Below, one piece after another: positions 7,569 through 15,734 of a DNA stretch of 64,000 bases. The stretch is from Rhodospirillaceae bacterium. Lineage in GTDB: Bacteria > Pseudomonadota > Alphaproteobacteria > Rhodospirillales > JABHCV01. The translations under genes and the position numbers were made by a program. How positions within the stretch are numbered: position 1 is the stretch's first letter; every line of letters begins with the position of its first letter. The stretch lies in NCBI GenBank assembly GCA_018671895.1, contig JABHGV010000070.1:62001-126000 (forward strand), read 5' to 3'. The notes under the pieces were generated by a model. That model was not told the DNA's origin. It worked only from the letters and a program-made list of their open reading frames with translations, and made no database searches.

Positions 7569-8111
7569 CTATTCGACGGCGCGCACCTCGGAGACTTCCG
7601 GGATGTAGTGCTTGAGCATGTTCTCCACCCCGTTCTTCAAAGTCGCCGATGCCGACGGGCAACCCGAACAGGCACCCTGCATGCGCAGATAGACGATACC
7701 GTCCTCGAACGACTGGAAGGTAATGTCGCCGCCATCCTGAGCGACGGCCGGGCGCACCCGGGTGTCGAGCAGTTCGCGGATCTGGCCTTCTATACTGCCG
7801 TCGGCAATATCGTCGTCATCGTCGGTAGCATTGATCACAGGCTTGTCAGCCGACAGGTGCTCCATGATGGCGCCCAGGACCAGCGGCTTTAATGCTTCCC
7901 ATCCGGTCGCATCAGATTTGGTGATGGTGATGAAATCGCTTCCCAGAAAAACACCGCTTACGCCTTCGACCTCGAACAGGCGCTGCGCCAACGGCGAATT
8001 GCCTGCACTGGCGGCGTCACTGAAATCGGCGGTGCCACGGGTCATCACGGCGCGACCGGGCAGGAACTTGACGGTCGCCGGATTGGGGGTGTTTTCGGTC
8101 TGGATAAACAT
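7569..8111 (-). CDS. NifU-like Fe-S cluster scaffold/carrier (NfuA type)
   Basis: A 180-residue protein with an N-terminal Nfu_N domain (MFIQTENTPNPATVKFLPG, residues 1-19) and a C-terminal NifU domain with the cluster-binding CSGC at Cys148/Cys151. It receives and transfers 4Fe-4S clusters. A short acidic linker (DDDDDIADG) joins the domains. This is the alphaproteobacterial and mitochondrial Nfu1 architecture. It sits downstream of murJ and trpS on the same strand. The 120-base gap to bax (7450-7568) is AT-rich and holds no further gene. Confidence 0.94.
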   Translation of the reverse strand: MFIQTENTPNPATVKFLPGRAVMTRGTADFSDAASAGNSPLAQRLFEVEGVSGVFLGSDFITITKSDATGWEALKPLVLGAIMEHLSADKPVINATDDDDDIADGSIEGQIRELLDTRVRPAVAQDGGDITFQSFEDGIVYLRMQGACSGCPSASATLKNGVENMLKHYIPEVSEVRAVE

Positions 8112-8168
8112 GTCTCTTCGCCTTTTCCTATATTTGAGCCCTGTAAATGGGCCTAATCCGAATAAATA

Positions 8169-9167
8169 TCAAGGCTTCAGGTAGCCAACGGTGGCCTTGA
8201 CCTCGTCGATAATCGGCTGGGCCATGTTACGGGCCTTTTGGGCACCACCCCTGAGCACCCCGTCGACATAGGCCGGGTCCGCCATCAGGCGACGCATTTC
8301 ATCTTGAATGGGGGCCAGCTTGGAAACAGCCAGATCAGCCAGATTTTGCTTGAATGTCGAGAACTGTTCGCCACCGAAGTTGGTGCAGACCTCGTCAAGC
8401 GTGGTGTCGGACAGGGCCGCATAAATGCCCATCAGGTTGGCGGCTTCCGGACGGCCCTCGAGGCCCTTTTCGTTTTCAGGCAGCGGTTCCGGGTCGGTCT
8501 TGGCCTTGCGGATTTTCTTGGCGATGGCATCAGCATCATCGGTCATGGTGATGCGCGACAAATCCGACGGATCGGATTTGCTCATTTTCGACGTTCCGTC
8601 CCTGAGCGACATCACCCGCGTTGCAGCACCGAAAATCAGTGGCTCGACAACGGGAAACATGTCGCACTTAAAGTCATTGTTGAACTTCTGGGCGATGTCA
8701 CGGGTCAGTTCCAGATGCTGCTTCTGGTCCTCGCCGACAGGCACGTGGGTGGCTTTATATAAAAGAATGTCAGCCGCCATCAGGTTCGGATAGGCATACA
8801 GGCCAACCGAGGCGTTCTCGCGGTTCTTGCCGGCCTTTTCCTTGAATTGGGTCATCCGGTTGAGCCAGCCCATGCGGGCCACGCAGTTGAAAATCCACGC
8901 CAGCTCGGCATGTCCGGGAACCTGGCTTTGATTGAACACGGTGTGTTTATCGGCATCGATACCCGATGCCAGCAGGGCGGCCGTTACTTCGCGGGTCGAA
9001 GCCTGCAGGCCATCGGGGTCCTGCCATGTGGTAATGGCGTGCATGTCGACAACGCAAAATATGCATTCATAGTCGTCCTGCAAGCGGACCCAGTTGCGGA
9101 TTGCGCCCAGGTAGTTGCCGAGGTGCAGATCGCCGGTTGGCTGTACGCCTGAAAAAATTCTGCTCAT
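8169..9167 (-). CDS. trpS: Tryptophanyl-tRNA synthetase
   Basis: A 332-residue class I aminoacyl-tRNA synthetase that charges tRNA-Trp. The HIGH-like motif is [11 protein letters not shown] (residues 11-21), and the KMSKS loop is present literally ([10 protein letters not shown], about 192-201). Length is normal. It lies between murJ and nfuA, as in many alphaproteobacteria; the uspA-like gene often found there is absent. Confidence 0.97.
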   Translation of the reverse strand: MSRIFSGVQPTGDLHLGNYLGAIRNWVRLQDDYECIFCVVDMHAITTWQDPDGLQASTREVTAALLASGIDADKHTVFNQSQVPGHAELAWIFNCVARMGWLNRMTQFKEKAGKNRENASVGLYAYPNLMAADILLYKATHVPVGEDQKQHLELTRDIAQKFNNDFKCDMFPVVEPLIFGAATRVMSLRDGTSKMSKSDPSDLSRITMTDDADAIAKKIRKAKTDPEPLPENEKGLEGRPEAANLMGIYAALSDTTLDEVCTNFGGEQFSTFKQNLADLAVSKLAPIQDEMRRLMADPAYVDGVLRGGAQKARNMAQPIIDEVKATVGYLKP

Positions 9168-9232
9168 GTGTCACTCACAGGTTGCCTATGGCTTGTGTAT
9201 GGCCGGTGTTATGGAGCTTAAGCCCCGAAGGG

Positions 9233-10786
9233 TCAAGATGCCGCCTTGCCCCGGTACAAACTTTTAACGTCGGCGATGCGCGCCGCGCCCGTAACCTGGG
9301 CCAGCACGGCGAACACCAAGGCGCCGCCCGCGACCAGTCCGGCCAGCCCGATGGCACGTTCGACCTCGGCCCCGCCAAGCCTGTCGGCAAGATGGGGCAA
9401 GGCGAAATACAAGGCCGCGCCCATGCCGATGCTCGCCAGCAACGTCTTCGCAGCGCGTGATTTCAGGCGGGCATCAAAGACAAGGTGCCCACGCCGATAC
9501 AACACGGTGGCCATCAGCCCGGCATTGAGCCAGCTCGACACCGCCGTCGCCATGGCAATGCCCACATGCAGGAACGGTCCCATCAGAATCAGGTTGAGCA
9601 CCAGATTGACGACCATCGCGGCAATCGCAATTTTCACCGGCGTTGAGGTGTCGCCGCGCGCAAAGAAGCCCGGCGCCAGCGCCTTAACCAGCACATAGGC
9701 CGGAAGGCCGATGGCATAAATGCCCAAGGCCGCCGCCGTCGCCGCCGCCTGAATATCGCCAAATGCGCCGCGTTGGAACAGCACCGTGACCACCGGCTCG
9801 GCAATCACCATCAGGGCAATGGCGGCAGGCAGGGTCAGTAGCAAAGAAAATTCCAGCGCCCGGTTCTGGCTGCTGGCCGCCGCCGCTTCGTCGTCGGCAC
9901 GAATTTGTCGGCTCAACAGCGGCAGCAGTGCCGTGCCGACAGCAACGCCGACAACGCCCAAAGGCAACTGATTGACCCGATCGGCAAAAAACAGATACGA
10001 GATCGAGCCTTCAGGCAACAGCGATGCAATGATGGTATCGATCAGCAGGTTGATTTGATAAATCCCCGCCCCCAATGCCACCGGCAGGGCGCGCATCAGC
10101 AACAGTTTGACGTTTTCATTCATCCGCGGGCGCTGCCAACGGGGCCGGAACCCGGCCTTCGACGTGTGCACCATCAGCCAGACGAACTGCACGATGCCGG
10201 CGGTGAACACGCCCCAGGCCAGCGCATGGCCCGGCGTTTCGGCCGCCTGGGCAAACCCCAGCACCGCGCCGATCAGGCAGATATTCAACAGAATTGGCGT
10301 CGCTGCGGCAGCCGCGAACTTGCCGACGGAATTCAGGACGCCTGCAAAAAGCGAGACCAGCGAGATAAACAGCAAATAAGGAAAGGTGATGCGGGTCAGT
10401 TCAACAGCGAGCCCGAATTTTTCCGGATTGTCCAAAAACCCCGGCGCGAACGCCATCATCAACCACGGCATCGCCAGCTCAACAACAATGACGAACCCGA
10501 ACAACGTCCACAGCAGTACCGCCAGTGCCTGATCGGCAAAGCGCCTTGCCGCTTCTTCGCCCTCGGCTTCAAGAATTCCGGCGAACAGGGGCACGAAAGC
10601 CATATTGAAGGCGCCTTCGGCAAACAGGCGGCGGAACAGGTTGGGAAATTTGAAAGCGACGAAAAACACATCGGCCAGCATCCCCGCGCCAAGCACGGCA
10701 GCGATCAGAATATCGCGCACGAACCCGAACAGGCGCGACACAAGCGTCAGCGAACCGACAGTAACGATGGATCGAAGCAAAACCAT
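9233..10786 (-). CDS. murJ: Lipid II flippase MurJ
   Basis: A 517-residue MOP-superfamily integral membrane protein with about 14 hydrophobic segments, flipping lipid II to the periplasmic face. The start region MVLLRSIVTVGSLTLVSRLFGFVRDIL and the next block DVFFVAFKFPNLFRRLFAEGAF are strongly MurJ-like; charged residues in the cavity helices (RDIL, RRLF) are present. I chose the ATG at 10786; an upstream frame adds 29 unrelated residues. It is followed by trpS and diverges from the dsrC cassette. Confidence 0.95.
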   Translation of the reverse strand: MVLLRSIVTVGSLTLVSRLFGFVRDILIAAVLGAGMLADVFFVAFKFPNLFRRLFAEGAFNMAFVPLFAGILEAEGEEAARRFADQALAVLLWTLFGFVIVVELAMPWLMMAFAPGFLDNPEKFGLAVELTRITFPYLLFISLVSLFAGVLNSVGKFAAAAATPILLNICLIGAVLGFAQAAETPGHALAWGVFTAGIVQFVWLMVHTSKAGFRPRWQRPRMNENVKLLLMRALPVALGAGIYQINLLIDTIIASLLPEGSISYLFFADRVNQLPLGVVGVAVGTALLPLLSRQIRADDEAAAASSQNRALEFSLLLTLPAAIALMVIAEPVVTVLFQRGAFGDIQAAATAAALGIYAIGLPAYVLVKALAPGFFARGDTSTPVKIAIAAMVVNLVLNLILMGPFLHVGIAMATAVSSWLNAGLMATVLYRRGHLVFDARLKSRAAKTLLASIGMGAALYFALPHLADRLGGAEVERAIGLAGLVAGGALVFAVLAQVTGAARIADVKSLYRGKAAS

Positions 10787-10915
10787 GTCCGCCTGAATAG
10801 CCGTTAATTGCGGCGCTGAAAAGGCGCGGTCTTCAGATATTTCCTGCTTGCAATGGAGTGCCGCCGCCATCATATGACCGTCATTACGGTTTTAAATTTA
10901 GAAAGCGAGACGATT

Positions 10916-11206
10916 ATGGATTTGAATCTGGATGGTGAAGGCTTCTTGGTGAACCGCGACGACTGGACCCCGGAAGTGGCCCGCGAAATCGCATCCCGTG
11001 ACGACCGCGACCTGACCGAAGAGCACATGAATTATATTCTTGCCGCGCGCAAGATGTTCGATACTGAAGGCACCGTTCCGCCGTTACGCAAATTCTGCAA
11101 GGCACAAAATGCCTCCAAGGCCGACATGTTCGCTTCGTTTCAAACCGGCCCGATGAAGCTGATTTGCAAATGGGGTGGTTTACCGAAACCGACCGGCTGC
11201 GTATAA
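10916..11206 (+). CDS. DsrC/TusE-family protein with both conserved cysteines
   Basis: A 96-residue DsrC-family sulfur carrier. The C-terminal arm has both signature cysteines 11 residues apart, Cys84 (KLICKWGGLP) and the penultimate Cys95 (KPTGCV), the DsrC rather than the TusE pattern. In Dsr systems these cysteines carry a trisulfide or persulfide. A third cysteine (Cys61) lies in the core. No dsrAB, dsrEFH or hdr genes are in the window, so the partner is unknown. It starts at the ATG at 10916 and leads a plus-strand cassette that sits between genes usually adjacent in alphaproteobacteria (murJ and glnD). Confidence 0.88.
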   Translation: MDLNLDGEGFLVNRDDWTPEVAREIASRDDRDLTEEHMNYILAARKMFDTEGTVPPLRKFCKAQNASKADMFASFQTGPMKLICKWGGLPKPTGCV

Positions 11207-11212
11207 CAACGC

Positions 11213-11881
11213 ATGGTTCTTTCCCAGTTAACGGAACAGAAAGCGCTGGTCTTTCACAGGGCAGTTCTGGGTCTGCTTGAGCAGCACCCGAATGTGCGCG
11301 CCCGTGCGCTTGACCAACTTGAACACCTTCGCGCCGACACCGACTCAAACAACGAACTTTGTGACCGCTGGGCAGCGCTTCTTGACTTGCCCATCGACGA
11401 GATGGCCGGGGTTGTTCTGGCCGACACGCCCGACGGCGGCCTGTTGCGCGCCAATTCGCCCTTTACCGACGCCCTTACGCCGGGCGAGCGCAATTCTATC
11501 TGGCGGCGCATCGGACTGGTACAGTTCATGGGATACTATCTGGATGCCGCCGCCGACCTGGCGTTGGAGCTTTCCGATCAAGCCGCCATTACCGGCATCG
11601 CCATCGAAGAGCTGACCATTTGGCAATCCCGGGCACCATTGGAAATCGACAAGGAACACTTGCAGCGCCTGAAGCTGGTCGTCGCCCTGCACAAGACTCT
11701 GGTTGAGCTGGCACCGGACCGCGATGTCCGGCGTCGTTGGTTGCGCGAAGAAAGCGCGACGTTCAAGGCGACGCCCCTGACGTTGCTGAGCGAAGGCAAG
11801 GCGGGCGATGTTCTCGACAATCTTGCGGGCTCGACAAAACTGACATTGGGCCCCGACAACCTGCCCCGCATGGGCAACTGA
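11213..11881 (+). CDS. Putative MbcA/ParS/Xre antitoxin-like protein between two dsrC genes
   Basis: A 222-residue protein. The C-terminal 60 residues look like the toxin-binding domain of MbcA/ParS/Xre antitoxins (DUF2384): LKLVVALHKTLVELAPD, then RRRWLREES, then TPLTLLSEGKAGDVLDNL. The N-terminal half (RWAALLDLPIDEMAGVVLAD, then NSPFTDALTPGERNSIWRRI) recalls a helical domain seen beside such antitoxins, but I cannot name it, and no canonical helix-turn-helix is obvious. No RES-type toxin gene is adjacent; the neighbours are DsrC-family genes six bases upstream and 27 bases downstream. Assignment rests on remembered family patterns and could be wrong. Confidence 0.5.
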   Translation: MVLSQLTEQKALVFHRAVLGLLEQHPNVRARALDQLEHLRADTDSNNELCDRWAALLDLPIDEMAGVVLADTPDGGLLRANSPFTDALTPGERNSIWRRIGLVQFMGYYLDAAADLALELSDQAAITGIAIEELTIWQSRAPLEIDKEHLQRLKLVVALHKTLVELAPDRDVRRRWLREESATFKATPLTLLSEGKAGDVLDNLAGSTKLTLGPDNLPRMGN

Positions 11882-11908
11882 TAAAAAAATCAAAGGAGAC
11901 GCACCCTC

Positions 11909-12238
11909 ATGGCATATGCAGACGTTGAAAAAACCGACAACGGCTTTCTGGTCAATCTGGAAGACTGGAACGAAGATCTGGCGAAGGAAATCGCAACCCT
12001 GGAAGATATTGCGGAATTGTCGGACCGCCACATGGACCTGATTAATTACCTGCGCGATCAGTACATCAACAATCAGGGTGTGCAGCCCAACGAGCGTAAA
12101 ATGGTCAAGGCCATGTCGGCCGAGTGGGACGAGAAAATTTCGACCAAGGAGCTGTACGCCCTGTTTCCCATGCAGCCATCGAAACAGGCCGCCCGCATCG
12201 CCGGTCTGCCGGAAACCAAACGCAAGGGCGGCTATTAA
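11909..12238 (+). CDS. Cysteine-free DsrC-family paralogue (RspA-like)
   Basis: A 109-residue DsrC-family protein with the fold-defining stretches NGFLVNLEDWNEDLAKEIA, RQ-like RDQYINNQGVQPNERKM and YALFPMQPSKQAARIAGLP. The position of the first arm cysteine is alanine (Ala95), and the tail ends PETKRKGGY instead of PKPTGCV; there is no cysteine anywhere. It therefore cannot carry sulfur and may be regulatory or a partner of the first DsrC. A strong AAAGGAG lies nine bases before the ATG. It ends six bases from the converging acidic-tail gene. Confidence 0.85.
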   Translation: MAYADVEKTDNGFLVNLEDWNEDLAKEIATLEDIAELSDRHMDLINYLRDQYINNQGVQPNERKMVKAMSAEWDEKISTKELYALFPMQPSKQAARIAGLPETKRKGGY

Positions 12239-12244
12239 ACGGGC

Positions 12245-12961
12245 CTAGTAATTGTCCCAACTGTCGTATTCGTCGTCATCGTCGTCTTTTACTTCTTCGT
12301 CGTCTTTGAAAACCGGCTCAGATTCATTTTCCTTCATGGCATGCAGATCGTTGTCCTGCCATTCGGTAGGACCGCCACTGTCGTCGACATAGGCATCCTG
12401 CTGGAAGTAGACATCTTCGTCGTCATCATCGTCTCGTTTGTTTTGTTCGATGACTTCTTCCGGCCCCTCATCAATGGGGGCTGATTTTTTCGTCTTTCCG
12501 GCACCCACCGCCTTAACCGCGAGTGCAGATAGCAGAGCGAGGGAGTCGAGGCTTCGCCTGAAAAAGCCGACGATGCGACCGGGACGTCGATTGTTCTTCT
12601 TTTTCGGCTTTCCCTGCTTTGACTTTTTCTCGGAGAAGACCGCAGCCCTTTTGATCCGGCTGTCTTTGGCTTTCCGGAGCATCTTGATGACATTGTCCTG
12701 CATCGCGCCCAGGCGGTCGTTTGTCGCGCCGTCGGGTATCAGCTTGTCAATAACCGGCATGACCTTGTCGATAATCGACTGGTCGCGCTTGCGCGAAAAT
12801 ATCAGCCGAATAATGGCGTCGCTCTGTTGTTTTAACTGCGCTGGTGTCTCGGTGCGTGAAACGATGGCGATCAGGCCCGTCTTTTGGTTTTCAAATAATG
12901 CTTCCCAGTCCGTCGTACCGTCGGCGTTCTGCGGCCATACGCTCTTGTCTGGAATGTTCAT
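12245..12961 (-). CDS. Uncharacterised protein with basic middle and very acidic tail, coupled to glnD
   Basis: 238 residues, not recognised. The N-terminal 100 residues (WEALFENQKTGLIAIVSRTET, trimmed here to its flavour: soluble helical) are followed by a basic block KKSKQGKPKKKNNRRPGR at about 113-130, a hydrophobic stretch SLALLSALAVKAVGAG that might be a membrane segment, and a tail rich in Asp and Glu (RDDDDDEDV and KDDDDDEYDSWDNY). It starts within the glnD stop codon (TAATG), so it is translated as the second gene after glnD. The coupling suggests a role near nitrogen signalling or simply shared expression. Confidence 0.7.
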   Translation of the reverse strand: MNIPDKSVWPQNADGTTDWEALFENQKTGLIAIVSRTETPAQLKQQSDAIIRLIFSRKRDQSIIDKVMPVIDKLIPDGATNDRLGAMQDNVIKMLRKAKDSRIKRAAVFSEKKSKQGKPKKKNNRRPGRIVGFFRRSLDSLALLSALAVKAVGAGKTKKSAPIDEGPEEVIEQNKRDDDDDEDVYFQQDAYVDDSGGPTEWQDNDLHAMKENESEPVFKDDEEVKDDDDDEYDSWDNY

Positions 12962-15720
12962 TACTTTTCCACGCCGTTCGCATCAGATGTGCCTGGCGGC
13001 CTGATCGTCGCAAGCAGGGCGGCGCGTACTGCCTCAAGCTTGTTGTCATGGGCAATTTTCAGTCCGAACACATCCTTGACGTAAAACACGTCGACGACAC
13101 GCTCGCCATAGGTGGCGACGTGGGCCGAAGCGATTTGCAGGCCATTGTCCATCAGAGTCTGGGTAATGTCGCTCAGGAACCCGAGGCGGTCACGCCCGTT
13201 CAGTTCGATCACAGTGTGCTTGGCGCTGACGGCATTGTCGATCAGCACGCGGGGTGCGACCTTGAACACCCGGGTGCGGCTGGGCAACGCCCGGCTGCGA
13301 ACCTCGGCCAGCTCCTTCGTCGCGTTGATGCTGCCTTTCAGGGCCCCCTCGATTCTGTCTTTCAGGCGTTTCAGGCCCTCTTGGCTGGCGAATGCGCCAC
13401 CGTCCGCGTCCTGAATACGAAAGGTGTCCAGCGCCATACCGTTGGACATGGTGGCGACACGGGCATCGACAATTTTCGCCGACGACAACGCCATGGCGGC
13501 CGCAATCCGCTGAAAGACACCGGGATGATCGTGGGTATGAATAATGACTTCAGTGGCGTCTTGTTCGAGGTCGATTTCGGTAACGATATGAACGTTCAGA
13601 TTGTCCTGTTCCGACTTGCGCATGATTTCGGCATAACGAACATGGGCCTCGGTGTCATAGCCAAGCCAGTAATCGTCATAACCAAGGGTGATTTGGTTTT
13701 CTATTTCTTCCCCTGACCAGCCGGGAAGGGAGCTACGAAAGGCGTCCTTGGCGCGTTCGACCTGCTCCCTGTAGCGTTCGCCTGGAATACCACCGGCCAG
13801 AACCTCTTGTGTGCGATAATAGAGTTCGCGCAACAATGTTGCCTTCCAGCCGTTCCAGACGCCGGGACCGACGGCACGAATATCGACGACTGTCAGAATC
13901 AGCAACAGGCGCAGCCGTTCCGGCGACTGCACGACTTCGACAAAGTCGCTGATGGTTTGCTGGTCTTCGATCTCGCGCTTGAAGGCGCTGTGGCTCATCA
14001 ACAGGTGATGGCGCACCAGCCATGCCACAGTTTCCGTTTCCCAGTCATTCAGGCCCATGCGCGGACACACACGTTCGGCAATTTCGGCCCCCAGTTCGGA
14101 ATGATCACCGCCCCGGCCCTTGGCCACGTCGTGCAGCAGCACCGCCAGATAAAGCACGCGGCGCGATTGCACTTCGTGAATGACGCTTGAGGCCACCGGA
14201 TGGTCGTCTCTCAGGACGCCAGCCTCGATGCGCGACAGGATTCCAATTGCCCGGATGATGTGCTCGTCGACCGTATAGACGTGATACATGTCGTATTGCA
14301 TCTGGGCGACGACGCGCCCGAAATCAGGAATGAAGCGACCCAGAACACCCGCTTCGCTCATCCGGTTGAGAGTCGTACGCGGATCCTTTTTTGACGTCAG
14401 AATATCCAGAAAGACGTCGTTCGCCGCCCCGTCTTTGCGTAAATCCACATCGATCAGGCGCAGGTTCTGGGTTACAAGTCGAAGGGCGTTGGGGTGAATA
14501 TCAAGACCGTTGCGCTGGGCCTCGGCGAACAGAGTCAGAATTTTCAGCGGGTCAGCCTTAAGTGCCTCCTTAGTGGAAAAATTCAGGCGGTCGCCATCGA
14601 CGCTGAATCCGTCGATGTTCTGGCGCATGAATGACAGGCTGGGCAGCCGGAAGTGCTGTTTTTTCTGTTCGGATTCCAATACCGCACACAGGATTCGGGT
14701 CAGGTCACCGACATCCTTGGCGACCAGAAAATAATGCTTCATGAATCTTTCTACGGCGCGCGCGCCGGGCCGCGTGACATAGGACATGCGCGTGGCCAGG
14801 TCGTCCTGAACGTTGAAGGTCAGTCGTTCTTCGGGGCGGGCGGCGAGATAATGCAGGTGACAGCGCACCGTCCATAAAAAATTCGCCGCCTTGGCAAAAC
14901 GGCTGGCATCGCGCTTGGTCAACACGTCTTTTTCGACCAGCCCGGAAACGTCTTCGACCCGATAGGTATACTTGGCGATCCAGTAAAGCGTTTGCAGGTC
15001 GCGCAGGCCGCCCTTGCCTTCCTTGATGTTGGGTTCCAGCACATAACGGGTGTCGCCCATTCGTTCGTGGCGGTCATCGCGTTCGGCCAGCTTGGCGGTA
15101 ACGAACGCGGCGGCACTGCCGGCGACGACTTCATCGCTGAATTTGTCCTTGAAACGTTTGAACAGGTCCTTGTCGCCCCATAGCCAGCGTGCTTCCAGCA
15201 GCGACGTGCGAATGGTCAGATCTTCTTTCGACAGCTTCACCACTTCGTCGGCCGTGCGTGTGGCATGGCCGACCTTGAGGCCTAAATCCCAGAGCATATA
15301 GAGCATGTACTCAATGACCTGGCTGGTCCTGGACGTGCTTTTCGGGTTAAGCAGAAACATCAGATCGATATCGGAAAACGGCGCCAGCTCGCCACGCCCG
15401 TAGCCACCGGTAGCGACGACGGAAATCGCATCGCCGGAAGATTTCTTGCTCGTCGGAAAGACGCACTCTTCGATAAAATCGAACAGGATGCGGATCAACT
15501 GGTCAATCAGGAACGACTGGGCATGGACCGTCTGCATGCCGGTCGCACCATCATCTTCGAAACGGCGACGCACCTCTGCCGTACCGGCAGCCATCGACTG
15601 CTTGAGCACACCAAGCACTTGTCTGCGGTCAACTTCACCACCGGATTGAACGACACCTTCGAGGGATGCCATAAGCGTTTTACGATCAATAATGTCACGC
15701 TGTTTGGGTATGCTTGCCAT
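12961..15720 (-). CDS. glnD: Bifunctional uridylyltransferase/uridylyl-removing enzyme GlnD
   Basis: A 919-residue nitrogen sensor that uridylylates PII proteins when glutamine is low and removes UMP when it is high. Domain order is an N-terminal nucleotidyltransferase (ATGGYGRGELAPFSDIDLMF, about residues 106-125), a helical PII-associated region, an HD hydrolase (VLLHDVAKGRGGDHSELG, about 515-532), and two C-terminal ACT domains (EVIIHTHDHPGVFQRIAAAM and TVIELNGRDRLGFLSDITQT) that sense glutamine. Length and motifs are complete. It follows mutS by 14 bases and precedes the acidic-tail gene. Confidence 0.97.
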   Translation of the reverse strand: MASIPKQRDIIDRKTLMASLEGVVQSGGEVDRRQVLGVLKQSMAAGTAEVRRRFEDDGATGMQTVHAQSFLIDQLIRILFDFIEECVFPTSKKSSGDAISVVATGGYGRGELAPFSDIDLMFLLNPKSTSRTSQVIEYMLYMLWDLGLKVGHATRTADEVVKLSKEDLTIRTSLLEARWLWGDKDLFKRFKDKFSDEVVAGSAAAFVTAKLAERDDRHERMGDTRYVLEPNIKEGKGGLRDLQTLYWIAKYTYRVEDVSGLVEKDVLTKRDASRFAKAANFLWTVRCHLHYLAARPEERLTFNVQDDLATRMSYVTRPGARAVERFMKHYFLVAKDVGDLTRILCAVLESEQKKQHFRLPSLSFMRQNIDGFSVDGDRLNFSTKEALKADPLKILTLFAEAQRNGLDIHPNALRLVTQNLRLIDVDLRKDGAANDVFLDILTSKKDPRTTLNRMSEAGVLGRFIPDFGRVVAQMQYDMYHVYTVDEHIIRAIGILSRIEAGVLRDDHPVASSVIHEVQSRRVLYLAVLLHDVAKGRGGDHSELGAEIAERVCPRMGLNDWETETVAWLVRHHLLMSHSAFKREIEDQQTISDFVEVVQSPERLRLLLILTVVDIRAVGPGVWNGWKATLLRELYYRTQEVLAGGIPGERYREQVERAKDAFRSSLPGWSGEEIENQITLGYDDYWLGYDTEAHVRYAEIMRKSEQDNLNVHIVTEIDLEQDATEVIIHTHDHPGVFQRIAAAMALSSAKIVDARVATMSNGMALDTFRIQDADGGAFASQEGLKRLKDRIEGALKGSINATKELAEVRSRALPSRTRVFKVAPRVLIDNAVSAKHTVIELNGRDRLGFLSDITQTLMDNGLQIASAHVATYGERVVDVFYVKDVFGLKIAHDNKLEAVRAALLATIRPPGTSDANGVEK

Positions 15721-15734
15721 GCCGCTTTCGCCGG

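Noticed and set aside
9905-10807. Plus-strand open frame of 300 codons opposite murJ
   Set aside because: The predicted protein is extremely rich in Gln, Arg and His, the signature of an antisense frame to a membrane protein gene.
12300-12445. Asp-rich repetitive stretch as a possible DNA repeat or frameshift product
   Set aside because: The frame stays open into a normal stop and the acidic blocks are not exact repeats, so I treat it as a real acidic tail.
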